A DNA stretch of 22,999 nucleotides, taken from assembly GCA_902364645.1 (NCBI GenBank), contig CABJEP010000012.1:1-22999 (forward strand). The letters run 5' to 3'. Below, one piece after another: positions 1 through 7,120 of the stretch. Source of the DNA: Coriobacteriaceae bacterium (GTDB taxonomy: Bacteria > Actinomycetota > Coriobacteriia > Coriobacteriales > Coriobacteriaceae). A program made the translations under genes and the position numbers. Each line of letters opens with the position of its first letter. Within the stretch, counting starts at the first letter, position 1. Under the pieces are notes generated by a model. The model was not told where the DNA came from. It searched no databases and was given only the letters and a program-made list of their open reading frames with translations.

Positions 1-297
1 GCAAGGAGATATATTGCCAGACCGGAGGGGCGCCGGGGGCGGGAATCGCGCACTCCATATTTTGTTCACAAATGAATAGGTCCCTCAGTCGCATCACTGA
101 GGTTAAAACTGAAGCATTGGCTTCTGATATTGGCGATGACCAGCTGGTTTATAGGTGTTAAGGCATCGGTCATCTCTGGAGCGCCACTTTACTCCAAAAG
201 CATCAGCTATTTGTTTCCCGTCGGTAAAAGGCAGGTTTTGTTCGCCAAGCGTTCTTATATATAGAGAAGTTCGGGTTCGAACCCGTGGCGCGGCAAC
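1..297. other. AT-rich stretch without a supported gene
   Basis: No complete gene is visible here. On the minus strand a frame is open from about 265 down to a TAA at 103-105. It reads like a protein C-terminus (it includes the residues TDGKQIADAFGVKW) but has no start codon near its 5' end, which runs into the repeated block at 266-337. It could be the 3' remnant of a gene, but an open stretch of about 54 codons is weak evidence. The plus-strand frame starting at 155 lacks a ribosome site and runs through a terminator, so it is not counted. Confidence 0.4.
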
Positions 298-337
298 AAA
301 AAAGCGACCAGCCGGAGCCGATCGCTTTCTATTCTAT
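266..337 (-). repeat. Diverged copy A of a tRNA-Lys-flanking block
   Basis: This block matches 1550-1619 in order and spacing. Both copies contain a palindromic CGGGTTCGAACCCG, then GCGGCAACAAAAAAGCG, then a hairpin ending in CGCTTT, then ATTCTATG. By eye they are about three-quarters identical. Copy B lies directly downstream of tRNA-Lys and contains its terminator. Copy A has no tRNA beside it. The two copies are direct repeats that bracket traX, which fits an ancient duplication or insertion at this site. Confidence 0.55.
298..328 (-). terminator. Intrinsic terminator downstream of traX region
   Basis: On the minus strand a hairpin (arms 322-328 and 301-307 AAAGCGA/TCGCTTT, with further partial pairing inside) is followed directly by six T residues (A-run 298-303 on plus). 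It lies just past the stop at 344-346 of the open frame downstream of traX, so it would end leftward transcription from traX. Confidence 0.6.
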
Positions 338-343
338 GCTGGA

Positions 344-607
344 TCATCCAGAGGGCGCTTCCGAACTCATTTTCTCGCTGCCATTCATGCTTTCGAAGCA
401 TCGTTCGACCTCCACAGCCTCATGTTTTGAGGATCTGCCGTGTTTATCGCTGTTATTAATGAGTGTGTGGAAGTGATCCTCATACAGATACGTGCGATCC
501 GCCAGAGAACTGAGAAGCATCTCTCTGCAGCCCTCGTTGCCTATCCTCGCATCTCTCAGGTCTTCCGGAAATTCACAAGCAGTCTTAGGGTCAATTTGTT
601 TCCGTTT
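344..607 (-). pseudogene. Possible gene fragment downstream of traX
   Basis: A minus-strand frame of 87 codons is open between an in-frame stop at 608-610 and a TGA at 344-346. The translation is protein-like (for example EGCREMLLSSLADRTYLYED and HFHTLINNSDKHG). The only in-frame ATG that would keep most of it is at 518-520, giving 58 residues, with no convincing ribosome site. I do not recognise the family. It follows traX on the same strand, 22 bases beyond its stop, and a terminator follows it. It may be a 5'-truncated gene, a very small gene, or chance. Confidence 0.25.
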
Positions 608-629
608 TCAGAGACTTGTTTGAGAGTTT

Positions 630-1427
630 TTAAAGACAGTTCAAAACAATAAGTGAGACACCATAAAGCAGAGCAAGATGTGCCGGATAGAAAATGTAGA
701 AGAAATATTTGAGCTTCAGCCCTCGCTTACCATTATAAAGATTGATAAGCAGCAACGAAACGACCGCGGCAGCAACATCAGGATTAAGTACATTAGCTGC
801 AGCAAGCTCGAATCCGCCGCCAACTATATGGCATGACGAAAGGAGCACTGCACATACTGCAGCAAAGAACATCTTGGCCTTGCTGTCGTGGAATAAATAG
901 AATGCAGCCACAAGCATAATGCCATACACACCGCCATCTAGTTTAGTGTATTCAGCTGCCAGTGCTGTCAAAACAATCAGAGCAGTTTCTGCGATGTATC
1001 TTTTCCGTTTTGAAAGACTTTGTATCTTTTCCAGAACAATCAAAAAGACCAAGGAAAGCAGGAGCTCACACATAACATTTTGTTGCCGAAGGTCAAATAG
1101 TTGCCCGGTTTGGACGAAATCGTATATGGGCTCCGCAATGATTGCGAAGACAAGCATATTTCGCAGGTACTTCTTTAAGTCATGAGTATGCAAAAATCCC
1201 TCAACTATCAAAAAGCAAAATAAGGGAAATGCAATTCTGCCAAGAACATGAAGCATATCCGAAGCCTCGCTTAGAATCGCCCACTGTTCGTCTGATATCT
1301 GACTGTACGATGCGTGAGTCATGATTCCATTGGTCAGGACGATCCTGCTTACATGATCGAGAACCATCGAAATGGCTGCTATTATCTTTAATGTGCTGCC
1401 GCTAATTCCGTATCTATTTGTTTTCAT
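630..1427 (-). CDS. traX: TraX-family membrane protein
   Basis: This is a polytopic inner-membrane protein of 265 residues. The TraX family is named after the F-plasmid pilin acetylase, but chromosomal members are mostly uncharacterised membrane acyltransferase-like proteins. Family features visible are the N-terminal helix with MVLDH (21-25), GRIAFPLFCFLIVEGF (63-78), several hydrophobic helices between 90 and 230, and a C-terminal NGKRG...KYFFYIFYPAHL (232-251). AAGGA lies 7 bases before the ATG at 1427. The gene is much AT-richer than the backbone: hand counts give 24/60 G+C at 661-720 and 23/60 at 1141-1200. It sits next to tRNA-Lys with a duplicated tRNA end between, so it is probably acquired. 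The family call is firm, the biochemical role is not. Confidence 0.85.
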   Translation of the reverse strand: MKTNRYGISGSTLKIIAAISMVLDHVSRIVLTNGIMTHASYSQISDEQWAILSEASDMLHVLGRIAFPLFCFLIVEGFLHTHDLKKYLRNMLVFAIIAEPIYDFVQTGQLFDLRQQNVMCELLLSLVFLIVLEKIQSLSKRKRYIAETALIVLTALAAEYTKLDGGVYGIMLVAAFYLFHDSKAKMFFAAVCAVLLSSCHIVGGGFELAAANVLNPDVAAAVVSLLLINLYNGKRGLKLKYFFYIFYPAHLALLYGVSLIVLNCL

Positions 1428-1445
1428 TTCGTATTCCTTACTTTG

Positions 1446-1464
1446 GGTGGGCCGTCAGGGGTTC
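1446..1464 (-). repeat. 19-base copy of the tRNA-Lys 3' end (att-like)
   Basis: The plus-strand sequence GGTGGGCCGTCAGGGGTTC is identical to 1622-1640, the 3' end of tRNA-Lys, and has the same orientation. It lies 176 bases beyond the tRNA 3' end in the direction of transcription. This geometry is what integration and displacement of a tRNA 3' end leaves behind. After base 1464 the match to the tRNA stops abruptly. Confidence 0.7.
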
Positions 1465-1550
1465 AGCCTGCTCCGCAGGCGGCCGCTGCGGCGCTTCGCG
1501 CCTTGCGCGCTGCGCTGGCAAACGCTCACGCGTTTACTCAGCTCCGCGCC
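1465..1550. other. Hairpin-rich GC spacer between att-like copy and tRNA-Lys
   Basis: Three perfect short inverted repeats follow one another: GCCTGC/GCAGGC (1466-1480), GGCGC/GCGCC (1490-1502) and AAACGC/GCGTTT (1520-1535). No gene is supported. Open frames through this region in several phases are translations of tRNA and repeat DNA. Confidence 0.5.
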
Positions 1551-1619
1551 CTTTCGGGTTCGAACCCGCGTCGCGGCAACAAAAAAGCGGCCGGCATCCG
1601 CCAGTCGCTTTTCCATTCT
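1550..1619 (-). repeat. Copy B of the tRNA-Lys-flanking block
   Basis: This is the counterpart of 266-337. It contains a T-arm-like palindrome CGGGTTCGAACCCG (1555-1568), the shared GCGGCAACAAAAAAGCG and the tRNA-Lys terminator. A third, shorter relative of the T-arm-like motif (CGGGTTCGAATCCC) lies beyond the tRNA-Gly terminator at 19097-19110. Confidence 0.5.
1581..1612 (-). terminator. Intrinsic terminator of tRNA-Lys
   Basis: The minus-strand hairpin has outer arms 1606-1612 and 1583-1589 (AAAAGCG/CGCTTTT) with extra G-C pairing inside, and six T residues follow (A-run 1581-1586 on plus). It starts 9 bases beyond the CCA end of tRNA-Lys. Confidence 0.75.
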
Positions 1620-1620
1620 A

Positions 1621-1696
1621 TGGTGGGCCGTCAGGGGTTCGAACCCTGGACCTTGGGATTAAAAGTCCCCTGCTCTGCCAGCTGAGCTAACGGCCC
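1621..1696 (-). tRNA. tRNA-Lys(TTT)
   Basis: This is a complete 76-base tRNA with encoded CCA (1621-1623). The acceptor stem is GGGCCGT/ACGGCCC, the D-arm reads TAGCTCAGCTGGCAGAGCA, the anticodon loop is CTTTTAA (anticodon TTT, Lys), and the T-arm is CAGGG-GTTCGAACCCCTG-like. One terminal pair of the anticodon stem (G27/A43) is not canonical. A promoter lies upstream and a terminator downstream, so it is a single-gene unit. Its 3' end is duplicated at 1446-1464. Confidence 0.95.
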
Positions 1697-1705
1697 GCGG
1701 GTGGC

Positions 1706-1734
1706 ATTGTACCACGGTCTGGGACTATTCCCAA
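1706..1734 (-). promoter_or_regulatory. Promoter of tRNA-Lys
   Basis: On the minus strand TTGGGA (1729-1734) and TACAAT (1706-1711) are separated by 17 bases, and the -10 ends 9 bases before the tRNA 5' end. The -35 overlaps the last codons of the upstream aminopeptidase gene. Confidence 0.55.
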
Positions 1735-3005
1735 CTCCATTGGCCGTTCTGGAAAATCACAACTTCACGTCCATCAGGCGTAATGCCCGTAATATCGATG
1801 TCGTCCGTGCCAATCATAAAATCGACGTGCGTGCTCGAGACGTTAACGCCATGCTCCAGGAGCTCTTCCTTGGACATGTCATACCCACCCTCGATGCATT
1901 CGGGGAAACCGACACCTAGCGCGAGATGGCAGCTAGCGTTCTCGTCATAGAGCGTATCGTAGAACAGTACGCCACTTTCGCGGATCGGCGTGTTCTTGGA
2001 GATGAGCGCGACCTCTCCCAGGTGAGCAGCGCCCTCGTCAGTATCGATGATGCTTGCGAGCGTTGCCTTGCCCACACGGGCATCGTAGTCCACTACGCGG
2101 CCGCCCTCGAACTTAATCCAAAAATCGTCGACCTTATTGCCATGGTGGATGAGCGGCATGGCCGAGTAGACGATTCCGTCAGCGCGCATGCGATCAGGCG
2201 AGGTAAAAACCTCCTCGGTGGGGATGTTGGGGAAGAAGGGGTGGCCATCGGGCGTCTTGCCCTTGCCGCCGGCCCACTCGTGACCTTTCGTCATGCCAAT
2301 CGTCAGATCGGTTCCGTTCGAAGCGGTGTAGTGCAGGCAATCAAATTGATTATCGTTTAGGAAACGCAGGTTCTTTTCGAATGCGGCGTCATGGAGTTCC
2401 CAGTCGCTCTCCGGGTCCTGGCCATCGGCGCGAGCGGTGTGCAGAATCGCATTCCACAGCTTATAGATTGCAACCTCATCGGCGTCTCCCGGGAACACCT
2501 CGTGCGCCCAAGCCACGACCGGAGCGCCGGCGATGCACCACGGATTGATGTTGTAATCCAGTCCACGGCGGAAAACTTTGCACTGCGTATTCCTCGCCTT
2601 GGATGCCGCGGCCGGCTTGGCTGGATCGATGCCCTTGAGGGCTGCGGGATCCGCACCCTCGATAAAGATAAAGCAGGCACCGTCCTGGGCCAGGGAATCC
2701 AGCTGCAGGCGCTTCCACTCGGGCGTCTGCTCAAAATAGCTTTTATCGACATGCTCGTACGTGAGCCTCGTCACGGCATCATCGGCCCAAATGACCGTCA
2801 CGTGGCCGGCGCCGGCGTCATAGGCCTCCGCGACCACCACGCGCGCAAACGGCGCGCACTCGACCGGAGACTGAACGACGACTTCCTGGCCGGGCTTGAC
2901 GTTTACGCCCTTGCGGACGACCAGGCGTGCATAGTTTTTAATCTTGGGCTCCAGGGCCTTCATGCCCTCCAGAGCTTCTTCAACCGTCAGGGCAGCTCGA
3001 ATCAT
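1725..3005 (-). CDS. M29-family metallo-aminopeptidase
   Basis: This is a cytosolic two-metal aminopeptidase of the AmpS/PepS/AmpT family (426 residues), which removes N-terminal amino acids from peptides. The C-terminal catalytic half carries the expected ligand set by spacing against the family: E265 (in PTEEVFTSPDR), E331 (AHLGEVAL), H360 (ENASCHLALG), and H393 with D395 (THVDFMIG). The first 230 residues are the family's N-terminal domain. The ATG at 3005 is chosen because GGAG lies 6 bases upstream. The ATG 12 bases earlier (3017) overlaps that ribosome site. The gene begins about 30 bases after the terminator of the 191-residue membrane protein gene, so it needs its own promoter or read-through. 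Confidence 0.9.
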   Translation of the reverse strand: MIRAALTVEEALEGMKALEPKIKNYARLVVRKGVNVKPGQEVVVQSPVECAPFARVVVAEAYDAGAGHVTVIWADDAVTRLTYEHVDKSYFEQTPEWKRLQLDSLAQDGACFIFIEGADPAALKGIDPAKPAAASKARNTQCKVFRRGLDYNINPWCIAGAPVVAWAHEVFPGDADEVAIYKLWNAILHTARADGQDPESDWELHDAAFEKNLRFLNDNQFDCLHYTASNGTDLTIGMTKGHEWAGGKGKTPDGHPFFPNIPTEEVFTSPDRMRADGIVYSAMPLIHHGNKVDDFWIKFEGGRVVDYDARVGKATLASIIDTDEGAAHLGEVALISKNTPIRESGVLFYDTLYDENASCHLALGVGFPECIEGGYDMSKEELLEHGVNVSSTHVDFMIGTDDIDITGITPDGREVVIFQNGQWSWE

Positions 3006-3033
3006 GTGCCACTCCATCTATCTATAGAACAGT

Positions 3034-3064
3034 AAAAAGGCGCGCCGCAAAAACGACGCGCCTT
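3034..3064 (-). terminator. Intrinsic terminator after the purC operon
   Basis: An eight-pair GC-rich stem AAGGCGCG/CGCGCCTT (3037-3044 with 3057-3064) is followed on the minus strand by a T-run (A-run 3034-3038 on plus). It lies 30 bases after the stop of the membrane protein gene. Confidence 0.8.
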
Positions 3065-3094
3065 ATATCTTAGCGATAAGTATGAATGCAAACG

Positions 3095-3670
3095 CTATTT
3101 CTTCTTGGAGTCCTTTTTGTCCTCCTCGGCAGCCGCGCGCTCGATAAGGGCGTTGAGCTTATTGTCGGACATGCCCTCAGCCTGCGTGCGGTACATGTTG
3201 CGCAGGGGACGAATACGAACGAAGTCGTAGATAAAGTCACCCAGAATGACGACGTAAGACAAAACGATGCCGACCATCTGGACGGGACTGGACACCATGC
3301 CAGCGGGAGCGAAGTACAGCGAGGCCCAAATGGCCACGACGAGCACCATGCCGATAGCGAGCACGGCCCACCAGATGCGGCGGCGCTTGGTGTAGTCCTC
3401 ATCCTGCTTGAGAAGGATATTCGACACCGTGTAGATGCGATCCTCCTTGGCGCGCTGCTTAGCCTTGCGGGCGCGCTTCTCCTCTTTAGAGAGGCCCTCG
3501 AGGTTCTCGCCCTTCTCGAGCTCTTTGCGGCGTGCCTTAGACGAAGCCGGCACGACGCGGACAGAGCTCGCTGCCTGACGGGCAGGCTTAGCAGATGCGG
3601 CGGACTTGCGCGCAACCCCGGTAACCTCGCGGGATTGCGTGCGCTTGTTCGTGGCGCTACGGGTACTCAC
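3095..3670 (-). CDS. Basic two-helix membrane protein, unknown function
   Basis: The product has 191 residues. Residues 1-98 are very rich in Lys, Arg, Ala and Ser and include a charged, probably coiled segment (45-78). Two transmembrane helices follow, about 99-120 and 130-150, then a charged C-terminal tail ending in DKKDSKKK. By the positive-inside rule both ends are probably cytoplasmic. It starts with GTG at 3670, directly after the purC stop, and AAGGAG inside the end of purC lies 9 bases before it. The two genes are therefore translationally linked and share the terminator at 3034-3064. I do not recognise the family, and the link to purine synthesis may be only co-transcription. Confidence 0.8.
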   Translation of the reverse strand: MSTRSATNKRTQSREVTGVARKSAASAKPARQAASSVRVVPASSKARRKELEKGENLEGLSKEEKRARKAKQRAKEDRIYTVSNILLKQDEDYTKRRRIWWAVLAIGMVLVVAIWASLYFAPAGMVSSPVQMVGIVLSYVVILGDFIYDFVRIRPLRNMYRTQAEGMSDNKLNALIERAAAEEDKKDSKKK

Positions 3671-4558
3671 TTATGCGTTCTCCTTCATGCTTGTGAACTG
3701 GGAGCCCGTGATGATCTGGAAGGCCTCGCGATAGCGCTCGGACGTGCCATCGATGACCTCGGCGGGCAGGTGCGGGGTCTCCCCCGTCATATCCCAGTTG
3801 GCCTTGAGCCAATTGCGGACGAATTGTTTGTCGTAGCTGGGCTGGATCTTGCCCTCCTCGTAGCTGGCAGCAGGCCAGAAACGGCTGGAATCGGGCGTGA
3901 GGCACTCGTCGATCAGCGTGACCTTGCCATCGATGACACCAAACTCGAACTTGGTGTCGGCAATGATGATGCCACGGGTCGCGGCGTACTCGGCAGCGGC
4001 CTTGTAGATCTTGAGGGAAAGGTCACGAATCTGCGTGGCGATATCCTCGCCCACGATCTCGCAGCAACGCTCGAACGAGATGTTCTCGTCGTGGTCACCG
4101 ATCTCGGCCTTCGTGGACGGCGTGAACAGCGGCTCGGGAAGCTTGGAAGCCTCGGTCAGGCCCTCAGGCAGCTGGATGCCGCAGACGGTGCCGTTCTCGT
4201 CGTAGGTCTTCTTGCCCGAACCGGTCAGATAGCCGCGGACGATACACTCGATAGGAATCGTCTGGGCCTTCTTAACCAGCATGGCGCGGCCGGCGAGGTA
4301 GTCACGATACTCAGCAAACTCCTCGGGGAAATCCGCCGGGTCGATGGAAACGAGGTGGTTGGGAACGATGCCGGCAAACTTATCGAACCAGAATGCCGAG
4401 ATGCGGTTGAGCACCTCTCCCTTAAACGGAATCTCGTCGGGAAGAATGAAGTCGAACGCAGAAATGCGGTCGGTGGCGACCATCAGCAGGTTTTCACCGG
4501 CATCGTAGATATCACGAACCTTGCCACGGGAATCCGGACGACGCTCCATCGTTGTCAC
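3671..4558 (-). CDS. purC: SAICAR synthase (phosphoribosylaminoimidazole-succinocarboxamide synthase)
   Basis: PurC joins aspartate to CAIR using ATP, giving SAICAR, in cytosolic de novo purine synthesis. Family motifs include RGKVRDIYD near the N-terminus, DRISAFDFILPDEIPFKG, the ECIVRGYLTGSGKK block, and the DTKFEFG and DECLTPDSSRFW blocks in the C-terminal half. The length of 295 residues is normal. The GTG at 4558 is preferred: AAGGAG (4567-4572) lies 8 bases upstream. The GTG at 4567 overlaps that site and the ATG at 4549 is 17 bases away. purB, which acts on the product SAICAR, lies 7 kb upstream in the same orientation. Confidence 0.95.
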   Translation of the reverse strand: MTTMERRPDSRGKVRDIYDAGENLLMVATDRISAFDFILPDEIPFKGEVLNRISAFWFDKFAGIVPNHLVSIDPADFPEEFAEYRDYLAGRAMLVKKAQTIPIECIVRGYLTGSGKKTYDENGTVCGIQLPEGLTEASKLPEPLFTPSTKAEIGDHDENISFERCCEIVGEDIATQIRDLSLKIYKAAAEYAATRGIIIADTKFEFGVIDGKVTLIDECLTPDSSRFWPAASYEEGKIQPSYDKQFVRNWLKANWDMTGETPHLPAEVIDGTSERYREAFQIITGSQFTSMKENA

Positions 4559-4667
4559 GTGAGTCACTCCTTACCAAAATACGACAGTAATGCGGGTTCT
4601 TTCCCGCACGTTTTCGCAAACTCGGAGCGGCAGGGACGAAACCCCTCCTTCACCGAATAGCGAAAAG

Positions 4668-6233
4668 CTAGTGCTCCATTGTAGTAGATGCCGCGTCCGC
4701 CGTGTGCTCGCGAGGCAGATGAATCGTAAAAGTCGTACCCTTTCCAAGCTCCGACTCCACAGATATGTAGCCGTGATGGCGCTCGACGATCTGTTTAGTC
4801 ACGGCGAGGCCCACGCCCAGACCGCCCGCCTCACGGGCACGGCTGGCATCGGCGCGCCAAAAACGGCCGAAGATGCGCGACAAGTCATCCTTGGCAATAC
4901 CGATGCCGGTATCAGAAACGGCAATGCTGACGTGTTTGCGGTCACTGAGCACCGACACCACGACCCAACCGCCCTCGGGGGTGTAGCGCATGGCGTTGCT
5001 CATGAGATTGATGACGCATTGTGTGATCATGTCGGGATCGGCTTCGACGACATCGTCGTGACCTTGGGTCTCGTCAGCAAAGCGCAAGCGCAGATCGCGG
5101 TCGACAAACAGGCGCTCCTGGGCATTGACGATGGAACGCACGAAAGGAACCATGTCCACCGGCTCAAGGTTGAGCGGAGCCGTGCTGTTTTCCATGCGCG
5201 ACAGGTCGAGCATCTGCTGCACCAGACGAGCCAGGCGACGCGTCTCGGAAGCAACAGTCTCCAAGTGCTCATCGTCGGTAGGATATACGCCATCCTGCAT
5301 GGCCTCGACCGTTGCGAGCATGGCCATAAGCGGAGTACGAAGTTCGTGAGCCACGTCCGAGGTCAAACGTTTCTCGTGTTTCATATCCTTCTCGAGCGAA
5401 GTGGCCATCTCGTCAAAGGTCTCACCCAGCTGATCGATTTCGTCATCGCCGCGCAAGCCCGTGCGAGCGGACAAATCGCCATCGCGAATTTGTTTGGCCG
5501 TGCTGGTAATACGATGAATCGGCTTGGTGAGCATACGCGACATGAACGATCCGATAACGACCGAGATACAGACTGCAACAACCGCGGCAAGGACCATGGC
5601 GTTAAAGGTCTTCTCTCTAAACGCAGAATCTGCCTTGGTGAGCAGAGCATCGGAGCCGATGGCCCATAGCTTTACCTGTCCGACATGCTGGCCGGAAGGC
5701 GTTATGATTTCGACGTTGGCCACGCTATCGGAGTCGGTGGGCGCCGACGAAACCGGGCTATGCGAGGCCTTTTTACCTCTCGAGCTGCGAGACGCCGATT
5801 CGCTCTCGCGCACATCGGCAGTCGCACTTGCCGAAGGCCACGAGTCGTCATAGACAACAACGCCCTTTTTATTGACGACCTGCATGCCCAAATCGTCGGA
5901 CACCAAACTCGATGTCGCGACCGTGCGCAGCTCGCCCGCAGTCCAATTGCCGTTTTCCTCGTACGACGTCGCAAGCTTTTCGGCTGCGGAATTTGCGATT
6001 TCGACGATATTGGAGCGCGTGTAATCCGAAAAGACCGTGCCCCACACAACAGAGACAACGCCCACCAGCACCAATACCGTCATGAGCGATGTCAGAGCAA
6101 AAGCAAGTGCCATGCGCGAGGGATAGCTCATCGTTGGCCGTGAATCGGAACGAGGCGTGTTCCAACTAGCCTTGGAACCCGCCTCGCTCTCCTGCTTGTG
6201 CTTTTGTCCGATTTCAAAGCGCGCAGGTGTCAT
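4668..6233 (-). CDS. Membrane sensor histidine kinase
   Basis: This 521-residue class I histidine kinase has a cytoplasmic N-terminus, TM1 about 42-67, an extracytoplasmic sensor region about 70-208, TM2 about 211-230, a HAMP linker (231-285), and a dimerisation/phosphoacceptor helix with SDVAHELRTPL (His296). The ATPase domain has the N-box (N409/N413), DTGIGI (441-446), the FGRFWRADASR region and GGLGVGLA (470-477). All catalytic boxes are intact. The sensor region contains a Ser-rich, low-complexity stretch (143-170), probably a flexible loop, and no known ligand-binding domain that I recognise. The gene starts 11 bases after the response regulator stop, so the pair is one operon. The input signal is unknown. 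Confidence 0.92.
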   Translation of the reverse strand: MTPARFEIGQKHKQESEAGSKASWNTPRSDSRPTMSYPSRMALAFALTSLMTVLVLVGVVSVVWGTVFSDYTRSNIVEIANSAAEKLATSYEENGNWTAGELRTVATSSLVSDDLGMQVVNKKGVVVYDDSWPSASATADVRESESASRSSRGKKASHSPVSSAPTDSDSVANVEIITPSGQHVGQVKLWAIGSDALLTKADSAFREKTFNAMVLAAVVAVCISVVIGSFMSRMLTKPIHRITSTAKQIRDGDLSARTGLRGDDEIDQLGETFDEMATSLEKDMKHEKRLTSDVAHELRTPLMAMLATVEAMQDGVYPTDDEHLETVASETRRLARLVQQMLDLSRMENSTAPLNLEPVDMVPFVRSIVNAQERLFVDRDLRLRFADETQGHDDVVEADPDMITQCVINLMSNAMRYTPEGGWVVVSVLSDRKHVSIAVSDTGIGIAKDDLSRIFGRFWRADASRAREAGGLGVGLAVTKQIVERHHGYISVESELGKGTTFTIHLPREHTADAASTTMEH

Positions 6234-6244
6234 ATGTGATTTCC

Positions 6245-6967
6245 CTATTTCTCGTCCGACTTATCGGTCTTGGCCGGAGCCTCGAAGCGATAGCCGACAC
6301 CGTGGACGGTGTAGAGCCACTTGGGCTTCTTGGGATCATCGCCCAGCTTGGCGCGAAGGTTCTTCACGTGGCTATCGATGGTGCGCTCATAGCCCTCAAA
6401 GTCATACCCGAGCACTTTCTCGACCAGCTCCATGCGGTTATACACACGGCCGGGATGACGAGCAAGCGTGGTGAGCAGCTTAAACTCGGAAGCGGTCAGG
6501 TCCACTTCCTTGCCCTCGACCAAGATCTTGTGGCCCGAGATATCGATGACCAGATCGCCGAAGTCGAGTACCTCGACGGCGGGCTCGTCGGCCTGATGGG
6601 CACGGCGGAACAGAGCGCGAACGCGGGCGACGAGCTCGCGCGGCGAGAACGGCTTGATCAGATAGTCGTCGGCGCCGAGCTCAAGACCGATAATACGGTC
6701 CTCGATCTCACCCTTGGCGGTAAGCATGATAATGGGCACATCCGAGGTATCGCGGATAGTGCGGCAAACGCGCTCACCGGGGATCTTGGGGAGCATAAGA
6801 TCGAGCACGACCAGGTCAAACTGATGCTTCTCGAACTCTTCGATCGCGGACTGGCCGTCGCCGACGCCCACAACCCAGTAGCCTTCGCGCTCGAGATAGG
6901 CAGCGACGGCGTCACGGATTGCCTTCTCATCCTCGACCAGCAGAATCTTTTTTGCATCTGAAGCCAT
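6245..6967 (-). CDS. OmpR/PhoB-family response regulator
   Basis: This 240-residue transcription factor is the partner of the adjacent kinase. The receiver domain (1-120) has the acidic pair E12/D13, phosphoacceptor D56 (VVLDLMLP), T83 (IIMLTAKGE) and K105 (YLIKPFSPRE). The C-terminal winged-helix domain (about 137-232) has the family signatures DLTASEFKLL, RTIDSHVKNLRAKLG and TVHGVGYRF. The start at 6967 (MASDAKK) is chosen because a GGGGGG tract lies 7 bases before it. Starts further upstream overlap that tract. Its targets cannot be told from this window. Confidence 0.95.
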   Translation of the reverse strand: MASDAKKILLVEDEKAIRDAVAAYLEREGYWVVGVGDGQSAIEEFEKHQFDLVVLDLMLPKIPGERVCRTIRDTSDVPIIMLTAKGEIEDRIIGLELGADDYLIKPFSPRELVARVRALFRRAHQADEPAVEVLDFGDLVIDISGHKILVEGKEVDLTASEFKLLTTLARHPGRVYNRMELVEKVLGYDFEGYERTIDSHVKNLRAKLGDDPKKPKWLYTVHGVGYRFEAPAKTDKSDEK

Positions 6968-7022
6968 AACACGGCCCCCCTGTCTCAATTAGCTAAGAAC
7001 AAGCCCATTTTAACGCACCTGA

Positions 7023-7061
7023 GCCCGCCGGATGCCGCTATGACGCGGCAGCTCGGCGGGC
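7023..7061 (-). terminator. Strong two-part hairpin between lipoprotein and regulator genes
   Basis: An outer stem GCCCGCCG/CGGCGGGC (7023-7030 with 7054-7061) encloses an inner stem TGCCGC/GCGGCA (7033-7038 with 7045-7050). There is no T-run on either side. It sits about 60 bases past the stop of the Tat lipoprotein gene and 56 bases before the response regulator. It may act as a terminator, an mRNA 3' stabiliser or a partial attenuator. Confidence 0.45.
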
Positions 7062-7120
7062 GGTACTCACAATTACAACGCGTTTATTCCCCTGTTGGCG
7101 CCTTTTTAACCCCTCTAAGC

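Noticed and set aside
155..652. Short plus-strand frames left of traX
   Set aside because: They lack ribosome sites, overlap a terminator and look less protein-like than the minus-strand frame in the same place.
1372..1690. Overlapping plus-strand open frames across the tRNA-Lys region
   Set aside because: They translate the tRNA antisense, its terminator and the GC-rich hairpin spacer, and none has a ribosome site. Such spurious tRNA-derived frames are common.
3086..4660. 524-codon plus-strand open frame
   Set aside because: It is antisense to purC and the coupled membrane protein gene, both of which have clear family or signal features and ribosome sites. Long antisense frames are expected in GC-rich DNA.
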